Assembly: GCA_031274565.1 (NCBI GenBank)
Contig: JAISPY010000036.1
Span: 1-6,348 of the forward strand
Direction: 5' to 3'
Length of the DNA: 6,348 nucleotides
Origin: Treponema sp.
Lineage (GTDB): Bacteria; Spirochaetota; Spirochaetia; Treponematales; Breznakiellaceae
The number at the start of each line of letters is the position of its first letter. The stretch's first letter is position 1. This document shows positions 1 to 6,215 of the stretch, one piece after another. Made by a program: the position numbers and the translations under genes. Below the pieces are notes generated by a model that saw only the letters and a list, made by a program, of their open reading frames with translations, was not told where the DNA came from and did no database searches.

Positions 1-243
1 TGCGTTGAATTTTTCCCACAAGCGGGCGGCAATCAACGTTTCGATGAGTTCTCCCATAGACCGGTTTAACCCGCCAATGTTTTCCGACATTTTGTCAAAC
101 CGTTCTGCCATTTTGTCAATTCGTTCCAACGTTTTGTCAACTCGTTCCGACATTTTATCAAATCGTTCACGAGTTTCCATAAGTGCGGCCCAAACCTGTT
201 CAAAAGTGAGACCCATTTGCGGTTCTTGCATTACAGTTGGCAT
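1..243 (-). CDS. DUF3782-like coiled-coil protein, N-terminal part (3' end beyond window)
   Basis: The - strand is open from ATG at 243-241 to the window edge, giving 81 residues with no stop. The start follows GAGGG at a 6-nt spacing. The protein opens with a short region containing LTFEQVWAALMETRERF (residues 12-28), then four heptads of the form ER(F/V/I)DK(M/T)(S/L/A) at residues 26-53, then NIGGLNRSMGELIETLIAARLWEKF. This layout of a short head, a heptad coiled coil and then an 'NIGGLN.S.GEL.E' motif is known from DUF3782-type proteins. Their C-terminal half is usually a PD-(D/E)XK nuclease-like domain, which would lie left of this window. The function of the family is not settled, so no role is assigned. 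A promoter at 267-295 shows it is transcribed on its own. The family call rests on remembered motif style; the reading frame itself is secure. Confidence 0.72.
   Translation of the reverse strand, partial: MPTVMQEPQMGLTFEQVWAALMETRERFDKMSERVDKTLERIDKMAERFDKMSENIGGLNRSMGELIETLIAARLWEKFNA
85..168 (-). repeat. Four tandem 21-bp (7-residue) coiled-coil repeats
   Basis: Residues 26-53 of the left-edge gene are ERFDKMS, ERVDKTL, ERIDKMA and ERFDKMS, encoded by four successive 21-bp units that are similar but not identical. The 7-residue period with hydrophobic F/V/I and M/T positions fits a coiled-coil stalk. Units of this kind can expand or contract by slippage, so the copy number may differ between strains. 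Confidence 0.8.
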
Positions 244-266
244 AGCAGACCCTCAATCATAGGTAC

Positions 267-295
267 ATCTTATTACAAAAGTTCAGTCCTGTCAA
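267..295 (-). promoter_or_regulatory. Sigma-70-type promoter for the left-edge gene
   Basis: Read on the - strand, TTGACA (295-290) and TAAGAT (272-267) are separated by exactly 17 nt. The -35 is consensus and the -10 matches 5 of 6 positions. Transcription would start near 260, giving a leader of under 20 nt before the ATG at 243, and the GAGGG ribosome binding site lies inside it. Confidence 0.65.
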
Positions 296-329
296 ACTAC
301 CTTGCCTATTGGACAGGACCGGCGCATAT

Positions 330-364
330 AAAAAAACGGCGTCCGTCCCGGAGGACAAACGCCG
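330..364 (-). terminator. Rho-independent terminator, - strand
   Basis: On the - strand the arm at 364-353 (CGGCGTTTGTCC) pairs with 348-337 (GGACGGACGCCG) over 12 bp around a TCCG tetraloop. It is followed directly by seven Ts (336-330). Two of the pairs are G-U on the - strand but would be C-A mismatches on the + strand, and only the - strand has a T run after the stem, so the direction is clear. It lies about 60 nt after the stop of the small ORF at 425-565 and upstream of the next - strand promoter, insulating the two units. Confidence 0.8.
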
Positions 365-424
365 GTTAATCGCATTTAACCGTTCAATGTTAGACCACGG
401 TCCCTTCCCGGTGAATGGCCCCCC

Positions 425-565
425 TTAGAGGGAAACCGCTATTTTTTCGCGGATAAGTTCGCCGATAATTTCTGTCGGAGTTTTGTGTGCCGCAATCGCC
501 TTGGTTACAAGGTTGTTAATCACAGCGCTGTTAATCACAGCGCTTGACAAAATGATGGAAAGCAT
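425..565 (-). CDS. Small antitoxin-like protein (46 aa), possibly an N-terminally eroded remnant
   Basis: The ORF runs from ATG at 565-563 to TAA at 427-425. Its second half, VTKAIAAHKTPTEIIGELIREKI followed by AVSL, reads like the helical tail of small antitoxins that carry a 'KTP.EII.ELI.EKIA' pattern. This is a resemblance, not a family assignment. The first half (MLSIILSSAVINSAVINN) is low in complexity and contains a 15-bp tandem duplication, so the natural N-terminus may have been lost. No convincing ribosome binding site precedes the ATG; the nearest purine run, GGAAAA, is too far upstream. No toxin gene follows, but a proper terminator does (330-364), so the unit was at least once expressed. 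It may be a solitary antitoxin or a decayed half of a pair. Confidence 0.4.
   Translation of the reverse strand: MLSIILSSAVINSAVINNLVTKAIAAHKTPTEIIGELIREKIAVSL
515..544 (+). repeat. Perfect 15-bp tandem duplication (x2)
   Basis: GTTAATCACAGCGCT occurs twice in direct tandem at 515-529 and 530-544. The length is a multiple of three, so on the - strand it adds SAVIN-type residues to the small ORF without shifting frame. Each unit ends in the palindrome AGCGCT. The last T of the second copy is the first base of a TTGACA box (544-549). Confidence 0.85.
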
Positions 566-572
566 CGAAAAT
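544..572 (+). promoter_or_regulatory. Candidate sbcDC promoter
   Basis: A consensus TTGACA at 544-549 is followed after 17 nt by GAAAAT (567-572), which matches 4 of 6 bases of the -10 consensus. An alternative -10, AATAAT at 570-575, has a 20-nt spacer. Transcription would begin near 580, giving an sbcD leader of about 90 nt. The -35 sits inside the antitoxin-like ORF, and the -10 lies next to that ORF's start on the other strand. Confidence 0.4.
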
Positions 573-629
573 AATTTTCCGAGGTTCTGCGTCTATCTTG
601 CGGATCAAATAGAGAAAAGAGAGAGAAAA

Positions 630-680
630 ATGAAAACCCGTACTGCGGCATCAAGCCTTCAGGTCCTAGGCCATGCTTAA
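630..680 (+). CDS. Possible 16-aa upstream ORF overlapping the sbcD start
   Basis: ATG at 630 follows a purine-rich stretch (AGAGAGAGAAAA) and encodes MKTRTAASSLQVLGHA, ending at TAA 678-680. It overlaps the sbcD ATG (673) by 8 bp. The sbcD start has only a weak site of its own (AGG at 661-663, 9 nt away), so ribosomes ending here could re-initiate on sbcD. The peptide itself resembles nothing I know. It may equally be chance: short ORFs are common and the purine run is not a strong Shine-Dalgarno. Confidence 0.22.
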   Translation: MKTRTAASSLQVLGHA

Positions 681-1881
681 ATTCCTCCATACTGCGGATT
701 TACATCTGGGTAAGGTGTTTCACGAACATTCCCTCCGGGAGGATCAGCAGCACCTGCTCGATGGGCTGCGGGAAATCCTGGAGGATCCGACCTATCAGGC
801 CCTGCTGATTGCCGGGGATGTGTATGACCGTTCCATCCCTTCCCCGGAGGCGGTTACCCTCTTGAGTTCATTTCTAGGAAAACTCAAAGCTCGGCGGCCT
901 TCCTTAGAAGTACTCATCCTTCCGGGAAACCATGATTCTTCCTCCCGGCTTGGGTTTGGCAAGGAACTCTTCGCAGAACTGGGGATCCATCTGATAACGG
1001 ATCCGGAGGATGCGGCGCGGCCTATCCTTATCCAGGGCAGCGCCGGAGAAACCGCAGCCTTCTTTCTGCTCCCGTTCCTTAACCCAGGGTCCTTGAAAGC
1101 CGAGTGTACCGGCCCAAAAGACGAAGGGGAAGCAGAGCCGCTGAGGTCTCCGGGGAAGCTTATCCAGGAAGCCGCAGCCCGGCTGGAAGTGGCCCAGACC
1201 CAGGTCCGTGATGGGGGAGCAGCGTTCACCATCTTGGGGGCCCATCTCTTTACCCAGGGAGGCTTGGAAGCCGGGTCTGAGCGGATTTTCCTGGGAACCG
1301 CAGAACAGGCAGACATCACGCGCTTTACTGGTTTTGATTATATTGCCCTGGGACATCTGCACCGGTTTCAGCAAGTCGGGACCTGCGCCTGGTATTCAGG
1401 AAGTCCCCTGGCCTATTCCTTTGAGGAAGCCGCCTATGCCAAGGTCTTTCTCTCGGTAACCTTGGAAGGAGGAGCGGAGCCTCGGATAAGCCCCCTTCCG
1501 GTTAATCCGCTGCGAAAAATCCGCAGACTAAAAGGTCCCTTCACCCATTTCTTGCGGGATCGGGACCCGCTGCTTGCGGAGGCCGCGGAAGACTACCTGG
1601 AGATCCTCCTCACCGATACCGGGGTGGTAGAAAATCCCCTTTCCCTGCTCCGCACCCGCTTCCCCTTCATCCTCTCCATTAAACAGGACGCAGCCTTCGC
1701 GCAGCATATACACGGACGGGTCCCATTGCCTGGGGCAAGCTCCGTCTCCGGACGTACCCGCAGTACGGAAGATGACTTTGAGGAGTTTCTCATGGATATA
1801 TACGGCGCATCGGATCGGGAAAAGATCGCCTGTTTCCGGGAATTACTGCAGGAGATCGAAGCGGAGGAAGCCAACGCATGA
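673..1881 (+). CDS. sbcD: SbcD, nuclease subunit of the SbcCD (Mre11-type) complex
   Basis: This 402-aa protein is the Mn2+-dependent nuclease of SbcCD. With SbcC it forms an ATP-dependent double-strand exonuclease and hairpin endonuclease in the cytoplasm, which cleaves DNA hairpins and processes blocked ends. The metallophosphoesterase motifs are all present: D9 and H11 in TADLHLGK, D49 in AGDVYDR, N86 and H87 in GNHDSSSR, H191 in GAHLFTQGG, and H228 and H230 in GHLHRF. The C-terminal part (about 280-402) is the capping and SbcC-binding region and ends in the usual acidic helix. The start MLKFLHTADLHLGK matches the family N-terminus, so ATG 673 is preferred despite a weak AGG site at 661. 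The stop shares ATGA with sbcC, so the two are translationally coupled. The length is normal and nothing looks broken. Confidence 0.96.
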   Translation: MLKFLHTADLHLGKVFHEHSLREDQQHLLDGLREILEDPTYQALLIAGDVYDRSIPSPEAVTLLSSFLGKLKARRPSLEVLILPGNHDSSSRLGFGKELFAELGIHLITDPEDAARPILIQGSAGETAAFFLLPFLNPGSLKAECTGPKDEGEAEPLRSPGKLIQEAAARLEVAQTQVRDGGAAFTILGAHLFTQGGLEAGSERIFLGTAEQADITRFTGFDYIALGHLHRFQQVGTCAWYSGSPLAYSFEEAAYAKVFLSVTLEGGAEPRISPLPVNPLRKIRRLKGPFTHFLRDRDPLLAEAAEDYLEILLTDTGVVENPLSLLRTRFPFILSIKQDAAFAQHIHGRVPLPGASSVSGRTRSTEDDFEEFLMDIYGASDREKIACFRELLQEIEAEEANA

Positions 1882-4800
1882 AACCGGAACTGCTCACCCT
1901 AGAAAACTTCGGTCCCTTTGTGGGTACCCTGCGGATTGATTTCACCGCCTTAGCGGATATCTTTCTCATTACCGGAAAAACCGGCTCAGGAAAAACCACC
2001 ATCTTCGATGCCATCTGTTTTGCCCTCTACGGCAAGGTGCCGGGCAGCCGAGGGGGACATCTCTCCCGGCTGCGCAGCGATTATGCCGGAGAAGCCCAGG
2101 AATGTTCGGTTTCCCTGATCTTTGGGATTGGGGAGCGGCGCTACCGGATAGACCGGAGTCCCCGGCAGGAAAAACCTAAAAAACGGGGAATCGGGACCAC
2201 CACCGTGGAGGAAACCGCGGTACTCTACGAAATCATCCAGGGAAGGGCCGTCAATCCCAGCGCCCGAAAATCCGAGGCGGATCAGAAGGTTCGGGAACTT
2301 ATCGGCTTGCAAGCGGAGGAGTTTTTCAAGATCGTCCTCTTGCCCCAGGGGGAGTTTGCGGAATTCCTGCAGCAGCATACCGCTGAACGGAAGGAGGTTC
2401 TGGGAAAACTCTTTCCTATCGCAAAGGCCATCCGCATCAAGGACCTGGCCCAGGAAAAGGCCCGGGAAGCGGCGGCAGCGGCCCGGGAAGCGGAACGGAT
2501 CTGGGAGGATCGGGCAAAACGGGTTTCCTTTGGGGGGATCGAGCACTATGAGGCGGCCTATGCCCAGGCAGCCGCAGCCCTGGAACAGGCCAAGGCCCAG
2601 GTTGCGGCGGCGGCGGCGGAATCAGCGAGTCTTACCCGCATCATCGGGCTTAAACAGCGGGAACAGGATCTCTCGGTGCGACTCAAGTCCCTCGACGCTG
2701 AAGCTAACCAGCATGAGGCGGAAACCGTGGCAATGCAGGAAAAGGAGGCTCGGCTCTCCCGGTCCCGCCAGGCCCAGCCGCTGCAGGAGTATGTGGTCTT
2801 AGCAGCGGAAAAACGCCGGGAAGCGGAACAGACTGCCAGAGAATGGACCAGGGTTTCAAGCGGTACGGTACAGGCCCGACGCACGGCCCATGAAGCGGAA
2901 GCCCAGGGTGAGGGGATCCTGCAGTTGGAAAAGGAACTCAGGGAACTGCAGGAAAAACGCCCCCCCCTCTTAGAGATAAGCCGGGAAGAAGCGCTGTTGC
3001 GCCGGAATAGCCAGGAAGCCGCGGCGTGTCAGGCCCGGTGTTTAGACCTGAGCAAGAAAAAAGAGACCCTGAAAAAAAATCTGGTACGCAAACAAGAGGA
3101 ACTCCAGACGCTGCATGCCCGCACGGAAGGGATCCAGGGGGTTGACGCCCAATGGGAAGCGCTTAGGGATGTGCAGGACAAGCTGCTCCAGGTGGAGAAA
3201 CTCGCCGCAGAAGCGGAGACCCTCAAACATGAGGCAGGGACCTTACAGAGCCGTATCAGCGCGGGGGAAGCCCGGCGGCAGGAGTTGCGTCAGCGGATTC
3301 CGGTATTGGGTGCTACTTTAGAGGACTTGGAACAGAAAAAAGACGCGGGAGAACGGGCGGATATGGCGGCTCATCTGGCGGCTCATCTCGTCCCCGGTGA
3401 ACCCTGTCCGGTATGCGGGTCTGGGGAGCATCCCTGTCCTGCGGCGCCGGCGGAAGCGGTCTTGGGAATTAACGAGCGGATCGAGTCCCTTCGCCATGCC
3501 CTGAAAGATGCTGAACGGGATGTGGCTGTCCAGGAGACGAGCCTGGAAGCCCGGAACCAGGAGCTTCACAAGGTCCAGCAGCGGCTCCAGGACCTCATGA
3601 AGACCACTGCCCAGGTTATGGAGGCAGCTCCCTTGGGGGATGATCCGGTGGTAGCGGCATGGTCCGGGATGCCTGAGGTATCGGAAGTATCCCGGCTTCG
3701 TACAACCCGGCATACCCAGTTCCAAGGGATTACCCTCCGCCGGAACGAGGCCCGGCAAGCGGCAGCACAAGTCCCGGGTTTATATGCCGGGCTGCAAGAA
3801 CTGGAAGCGGCCCTGGGGGAAGCGGAAAAGGATCATGCGGTCAGTGCGGAAAAACAGCGGGGGCTTGGGGCGCTTATAGCGGAGATGCAGCAGAAACACC
3901 GCCGGATCCTGGCGGAACAGGGGTTTGGGGAAGGTTTGGGTCCGGCGGATCCCAAGAAAGCCCTGCAATCCCTGGAACAGGGGATCCGGGAACGGGAGCA
4001 GCGGCTTAGGGCGTACCAGGAAGCCCGGGAAAAGGCGGGCCGGGAACTGGCTGCAGCAGAGGCCCGGGAAACCGCTGCGCGGTTCAACCGGGATGCCGCT
4101 GCCCAGAAATACCAGGAAGCCGCCACTGCCTTGGAAACGGCGCTTGGAGCTTCGTCCTTTGCCACGGTGGAAGAACTGAAAGCGGCTATCCTGGCTCCGG
4201 ATGCGGCAAAGGCTCTGGAGAGCGCCCTGAGCCAGTGGCGGGAAGCGGGTTCCCGCTTGCGATCCCTCATGGCTGAACTGGAAACCGGCATGGAACAGAT
4301 CCGGTCCGAGGCAGCGGCTCTCGGCAGCGCTGCGGAAACGGACATGGAGGCGCTTAGGGTGCGGCTGGAGAACTTGACCCACGTGCAGGAACAAGCCGAA
4401 ACCCAACGGGACCAGGCCCAGGGGGAACTGCTTACCCTGGAACGGGACGCGGCGCTGCTCCGGGAAGCCACTGAACGGTATGAAATCCTGGCAGCCACGA
4501 GCGGACGGCTCAATGCCCTGGCCGGGGATCTGGCGGGGAGAAATCCCAAGAAACGGGCTTTCGACGCCTGGCTTTTGGGTTTATACCTGGAGGAGGTGGC
4601 GGCCTTTGCCACCAAGCGGCTTGAACGGATGAGCGATTCCCGGTATTCCCTGATCCTGGATGTACCACGGGAATCGGGCCGGGGCCTCACCGGGCTTGAT
4701 CTGGCGGTATTCGACGCATATACCGGTAAGACCCGGCCTTGCGCGACCCTTTCAGGAGGCGAGAGTTTCATGGCCTCCATCAGCCTGGCCCTGGGGCTTG

Positions 4801-5036
4801 CGGATTCTATCCAGGCCCGCTCAGGGGGAGTACGGCTGGATGCGGTCTTTATTGATGAAGGGTTTGGGAGTTTGGATGAGGGGAGTCTGGACCAGGCCCT
4901 GGTGATTCTGGAAGAACTGCGGGATCACCGCATGGTGGGGCTTATCTCCCATGTGGGGGAAATGCGGTCCCGGATACCCTGCCGTATAGAGGTGGTCAAA
5001 TCCGGGTCTGGTTCGCGTATACGGATTGAACGATGA
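1878..5036 (+). CDS. sbcC: SbcC, Rad50-like SMC ATPase subunit of SbcCD
   Basis: This 1052-aa ATPase of the SMC/Rad50 family clamps DNA and feeds it to SbcD. The N-terminal lobe has Walker A GKTGSGKT (33-40) and the Q-loop Q157 in LLPQGEF. Two long Glu/Ala/Arg/Gln-rich coiled-coil arms follow (about 185-500 and 530-880), joined by the zinc hook CPVCGS (C510 and C513), through which two molecules dimerise around one metal. The C-terminal lobe has the signature TLSGGESF (957-964), Walker B VFIDE (D993, E994), D-loop SLD (998-1000) and H-loop H1025 in LISHVG. The size is close to that of E. coli SbcC. The ATG overlaps the sbcD stop by 4 bp, so the complex is made from one transcript. Two oddities near the hook are an AAHLAAHL duplication (497-504) and an extra Cys at 520. 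All catalytic motifs are intact, so it should be functional. Confidence 0.96.
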   Translation: MKPELLTLENFGPFVGTLRIDFTALADIFLITGKTGSGKTTIFDAICFALYGKVPGSRGGHLSRLRSDYAGEAQECSVSLIFGIGERRYRIDRSPRQEKPKKRGIGTTTVEETAVLYEIIQGRAVNPSARKSEADQKVRELIGLQAEEFFKIVLLPQGEFAEFLQQHTAERKEVLGKLFPIAKAIRIKDLAQEKAREAAAAAREAERIWEDRAKRVSFGGIEHYEAAYAQAAAALEQAKAQVAAAAAESASLTRIIGLKQREQDLSVRLKSLDAEANQHEAETVAMQEKEARLSRSRQAQPLQEYVVLAAEKRREAEQTAREWTRVSSGTVQARRTAHEAEAQGEGILQLEKELRELQEKRPPLLEISREEALLRRNSQEAAACQARCLDLSKKKETLKKNLVRKQEELQTLHARTEGIQGVDAQWEALRDVQDKLLQVEKLAAEAETLKHEAGTLQSRISAGEARRQELRQRIPVLGATLEDLEQKKDAGERADMAAHLAAHLVPGEPCPVCGSGEHPCPAAPAEAVLGINERIESLRHALKDAERDVAVQETSLEARNQELHKVQQRLQDLMKTTAQVMEAAPLGDDPVVAAWSGMPEVSEVSRLRTTRHTQFQGITLRRNEARQAAAQVPGLYAGLQELEAALGEAEKDHAVSAEKQRGLGALIAEMQQKHRRILAEQGFGEGLGPADPKKALQSLEQGIREREQRLRAYQEAREKAGRELAAAEARETAARFNRDAAAQKYQEAATALETALGASSFATVEELKAAILAPDAAKALESALSQWREAGSRLRSLMAELETGMEQIRSEAAALGSAAETDMEALRVRLENLTHVQEQAETQRDQAQGELLTLERDAALLREATERYEILAATSGRLNALAGDLAGRNPKKRAFDAWLLGLYLEEVAAFATKRLERMSDSRYSLILDVPRESGRGLTGLDLAVFDAYTGKTRPCATLSGGESFMASISLALGLADSIQARSGGVRLDAVFIDEGFGSLDEGSLDQALVILEELRDHRMVGLISHVGEMRSRIPCRIEVVKSGSGSRIRIER
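3365..3388 (+). repeat. 12-bp tandem duplication just before the SbcC zinc hook
   Basis: GGCGGCTCATCT occurs twice in perfect tandem (3365-3376 and 3377-3388). It gives AAHLAAHL at residues 497-504, six residues before the hook cysteine C510. It is in frame and lies where the first coiled-coil arm meets the hook. Confidence 0.75.
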
Positions 5037-5067
5037 GGCTGCACCCGATAGGGTAAGAGGCGTTTCA

Positions 5068-5094
5068 CCGGGGTTCAGGTGGCATCTCCCCCGG
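5068..5094. other. Small inverted repeat between convergent sbcC and brnA
   Basis: CCGGGG (5068-5073) and CCCCGG (5089-5094) are complementary around a 15-nt loop, in the 111-bp gap between the sbcC stop and the brnA stop. Neither strand has a T run after it, so it is not a standard intrinsic terminator. No other terminator is visible in the gap. It might still slow polymerase or protect 3' ends. Confidence 0.3.
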
Positions 5095-5147
5095 ATTCCT
5101 GGAATAGCTGTTCTGAAAAGTCTCCAGAAGAAAACCGATACCCTGGA

Positions 5148-5429
5148 CTATTCGCTTTCCACCATTGCCCGGCGGAGTATTGCATTGAGACGGGTCTGGT
5201 ATCCGGCTCCGGTACTTTTAAGCCATTCCAGTACATCGGCGTCAAGGCGGACATAAACGGTTTTTTTTATGGGCTTAAAGTTCTCCATGTTCACGGCCCT
5301 TTGTTGCGGCCTGTAGTGAGAAGGCTTTAATTGGTTAAGCTGTTCATTGGTTAATTCAGGGCAATCAGAAAAGTCGGTATTTTTGAAAGCCTTGATCTCT
5401 TTAGCTATGCTCTCTTTGGTAGTGTTCAT
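5148..5429 (-). CDS. brnA: BrnA-type antitoxin
   Basis: This 93-aa protein is the DNA-binding antitoxin of a BrnT/BrnA type II pair. BrnA proteins neutralise BrnT by direct binding and, in the characterised Brucella system, repress their own operon. The C-terminal half, with KKTVYVRLDADVLEWLKS then GAGYQTRLNAILRRAM, is the typical BrnA ribbon-helix-helix: a short strand (TVYVRL) followed by two helices. The first 50 residues form a charged, probably flexible toxin-binding arm. ATG 5429 is chosen because AGGAGG lies 9 nt upstream; an open frame continues to 5501 but has no such site and would add unrelated basic residues. The gene starts 29 bp before the stop of brnT, so the two are co-transcribed with the toxin first, the usual brnTA order. 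It converges with sbcC. Confidence 0.88.
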   Translation of the reverse strand: MNTTKESIAKEIKAFKNTDFSDCPELTNEQLNQLKPSHYRPQQRAVNMENFKPIKKTVYVRLDADVLEWLKSTGAGYQTRLNAILRRAMVESE

Positions 5430-5889
5430 GGTATGCGTCCTCCTCTTTTGGTGTCGCTTCTCTCGCCGATAATAAATAACATGCTTCCCCCCGGTCTTCA
5501 AAAATGACCGTCCATATAACGCTTTCGGTAAATCGCCCTATAAAAATGTATCGGTCTTCTTCGGTGAACGAATGACCATCATCGTAGCATTCTAAGGCGT
5601 GAGTATCCTCAAATACATCCGTTATATCGCTTACATAAAAGCCGTGTTTTTTCTTGTTTGTCTGATTTTTTTCTTCCATGCTATGGGGATTACGGCTTGC
5701 GGCCAGGTGAATACCGGGGGCAATGTCCAACCAAATTGCATCAGGGTACATCTGGGCCGCTAGGGTTTCCGCTTTCAACGGGTTTGTGATCTCCTGTTCG
5801 GGCCTTTCCACGCTAACCCCTTTCTGGAGTGTTGATATTAAGGGGGCCGTAACACCGCCCCCTAGATATTCCACAACGAGCGGGTACAT
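5401..5889 (-). CDS. brnT: BrnT-type RNase toxin domain fused to an unrecognised N-terminal region
   Basis: This ORF encodes 162 residues. Residues 71-162 form a BrnT toxin domain, a small RelE-like RNase that blocks translation: K74...N78..KHG (81-83), VFED (92-95), D.GHSFTEEDRYIFIGR, and the signature LLSAREATPKEE (139-150). The usual family opening, a strand ending in 'F.WD' just before K..., is absent. In its place is an in-frame stretch of 70 residues, MYPLVVEYLGGGVTAPL and onward, which I do not recognise. Two starts are possible. ATG 5889 has AAGG 10 nt upstream and AGGAGG slightly further. ATG 5679 gives a bare 92-aa BrnT but has no ribosome binding site. I give the long form because its codons look genuinely coding. 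It overlaps brnA by 29 bp. Whether the toxin is still active without its first strand is open. Confidence 0.7.
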   Translation of the reverse strand: MYPLVVEYLGGGVTAPLISTLQKGVSVERPEQEITNPLKAETLAAQMYPDAIWLDIAPGIHLAASRNPHSMEEKNQTNKKKHGFYVSDITDVFEDTHALECYDDGHSFTEEDRYIFIGRFTESVIWTVIFEDRGEACYLLSAREATPKEEDAYHEHYQREHS

Positions 5890-6004
5890 CCGCTCGTTAC
5901 CTTGTCTCCTCCCTGGTGCTGCCTTCTCGGTGTCTTTTAACCTTTGAAATTCCGGCCTGAACCGCCTTTATACCCCGGTACTTCCCCGGCGTAACCCCAT
6001 GAAA

Positions 6005-6096
6005 GAGAAGGGAAAATTATACCCTCCCAAACAAGGAAATAGTAGACCCTTGTATCCTGTAAGAAACCAACTCATTGGGTAGTATTTTCCCTTTTC
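6005..6096. repeat. 92-bp element with long imperfect inverted repeat and a nested hairpin
   Basis: The arm at 6005-6024 (GAGAAGGGAAAAT...TACCC) is complementary to 6077-6096 at 17 of 20 positions, plus one G-U pair. The only break is at the TA/AC pair in the middle. Within the 52-nt interior, ACAAGG (6031-6036) pairs with CCTTGT (6048-6053). No protein-coding potential is clear. It could be a small palindromic (MITE- or REP-like) element or a transcript-end structure. It lies between the brnT fusion ORF and the + strand promoter, in a stretch with no gene from 5890 to 6333. Confidence 0.5.
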
Positions 6097-6120
6097 AGCC
6101 ACAAAAGATAAAAAAAGTAC

Positions 6121-6149
6121 TTGACTAAACGCCTTTATAGGGGTATAAA
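6121..6149 (+). promoter_or_regulatory. Strong sigma-70-type promoter for the right-edge gene
   Basis: TTGACT (6121-6126) and TATAAA (6144-6149) are each one base off consensus and are separated by exactly 17 nt. The sequence just upstream (ACAAAAGATAAAAAAAG, 6101-6117) is A-rich, like an UP element. Transcription would start near 6156, leaving about 178 nt before the ATG at 6334. That is unusually long and suggests regulation within the leader. Confidence 0.7.
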
Positions 6150-6215
6150 AAACTATGTCTCCAAGCGGTTCTTTTTTCCCTTTTTTTCCCTCGGCCAGAA
6201 GCACGGCTCTCCAGG

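Noticed and set aside
5..262. An 85-codon + strand ORF at the left edge.
   Set aside because: It is the antisense of the coiled-coil gene at 1-243; its repeats are simply the complement of that gene's heptads.
255..424. The frame stays open past the antitoxin-like stop (TAA 425-427) down to a TGA near 255, suggesting a longer gene split by one stop.
   Set aside because: The extension runs straight through the terminator hairpin and the next promoter and contains no recognisable motif.
483..680. A 65-codon + strand ORF before sbcD.
   Set aside because: Most of it is antisense to the small antitoxin-like ORF and has no ribosome binding site. Only its last 16 codons (from 630) have any case for translation.
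3833..4780. A 315-codon - strand ORF within sbcC, and other long opposite-strand ORFs.
   Set aside because: These are Ser/Arg/Ala-rich mirror frames of a G+C-rich coiled-coil gene, a well-known artefact. The + strand frame has the full set of SbcC motifs.
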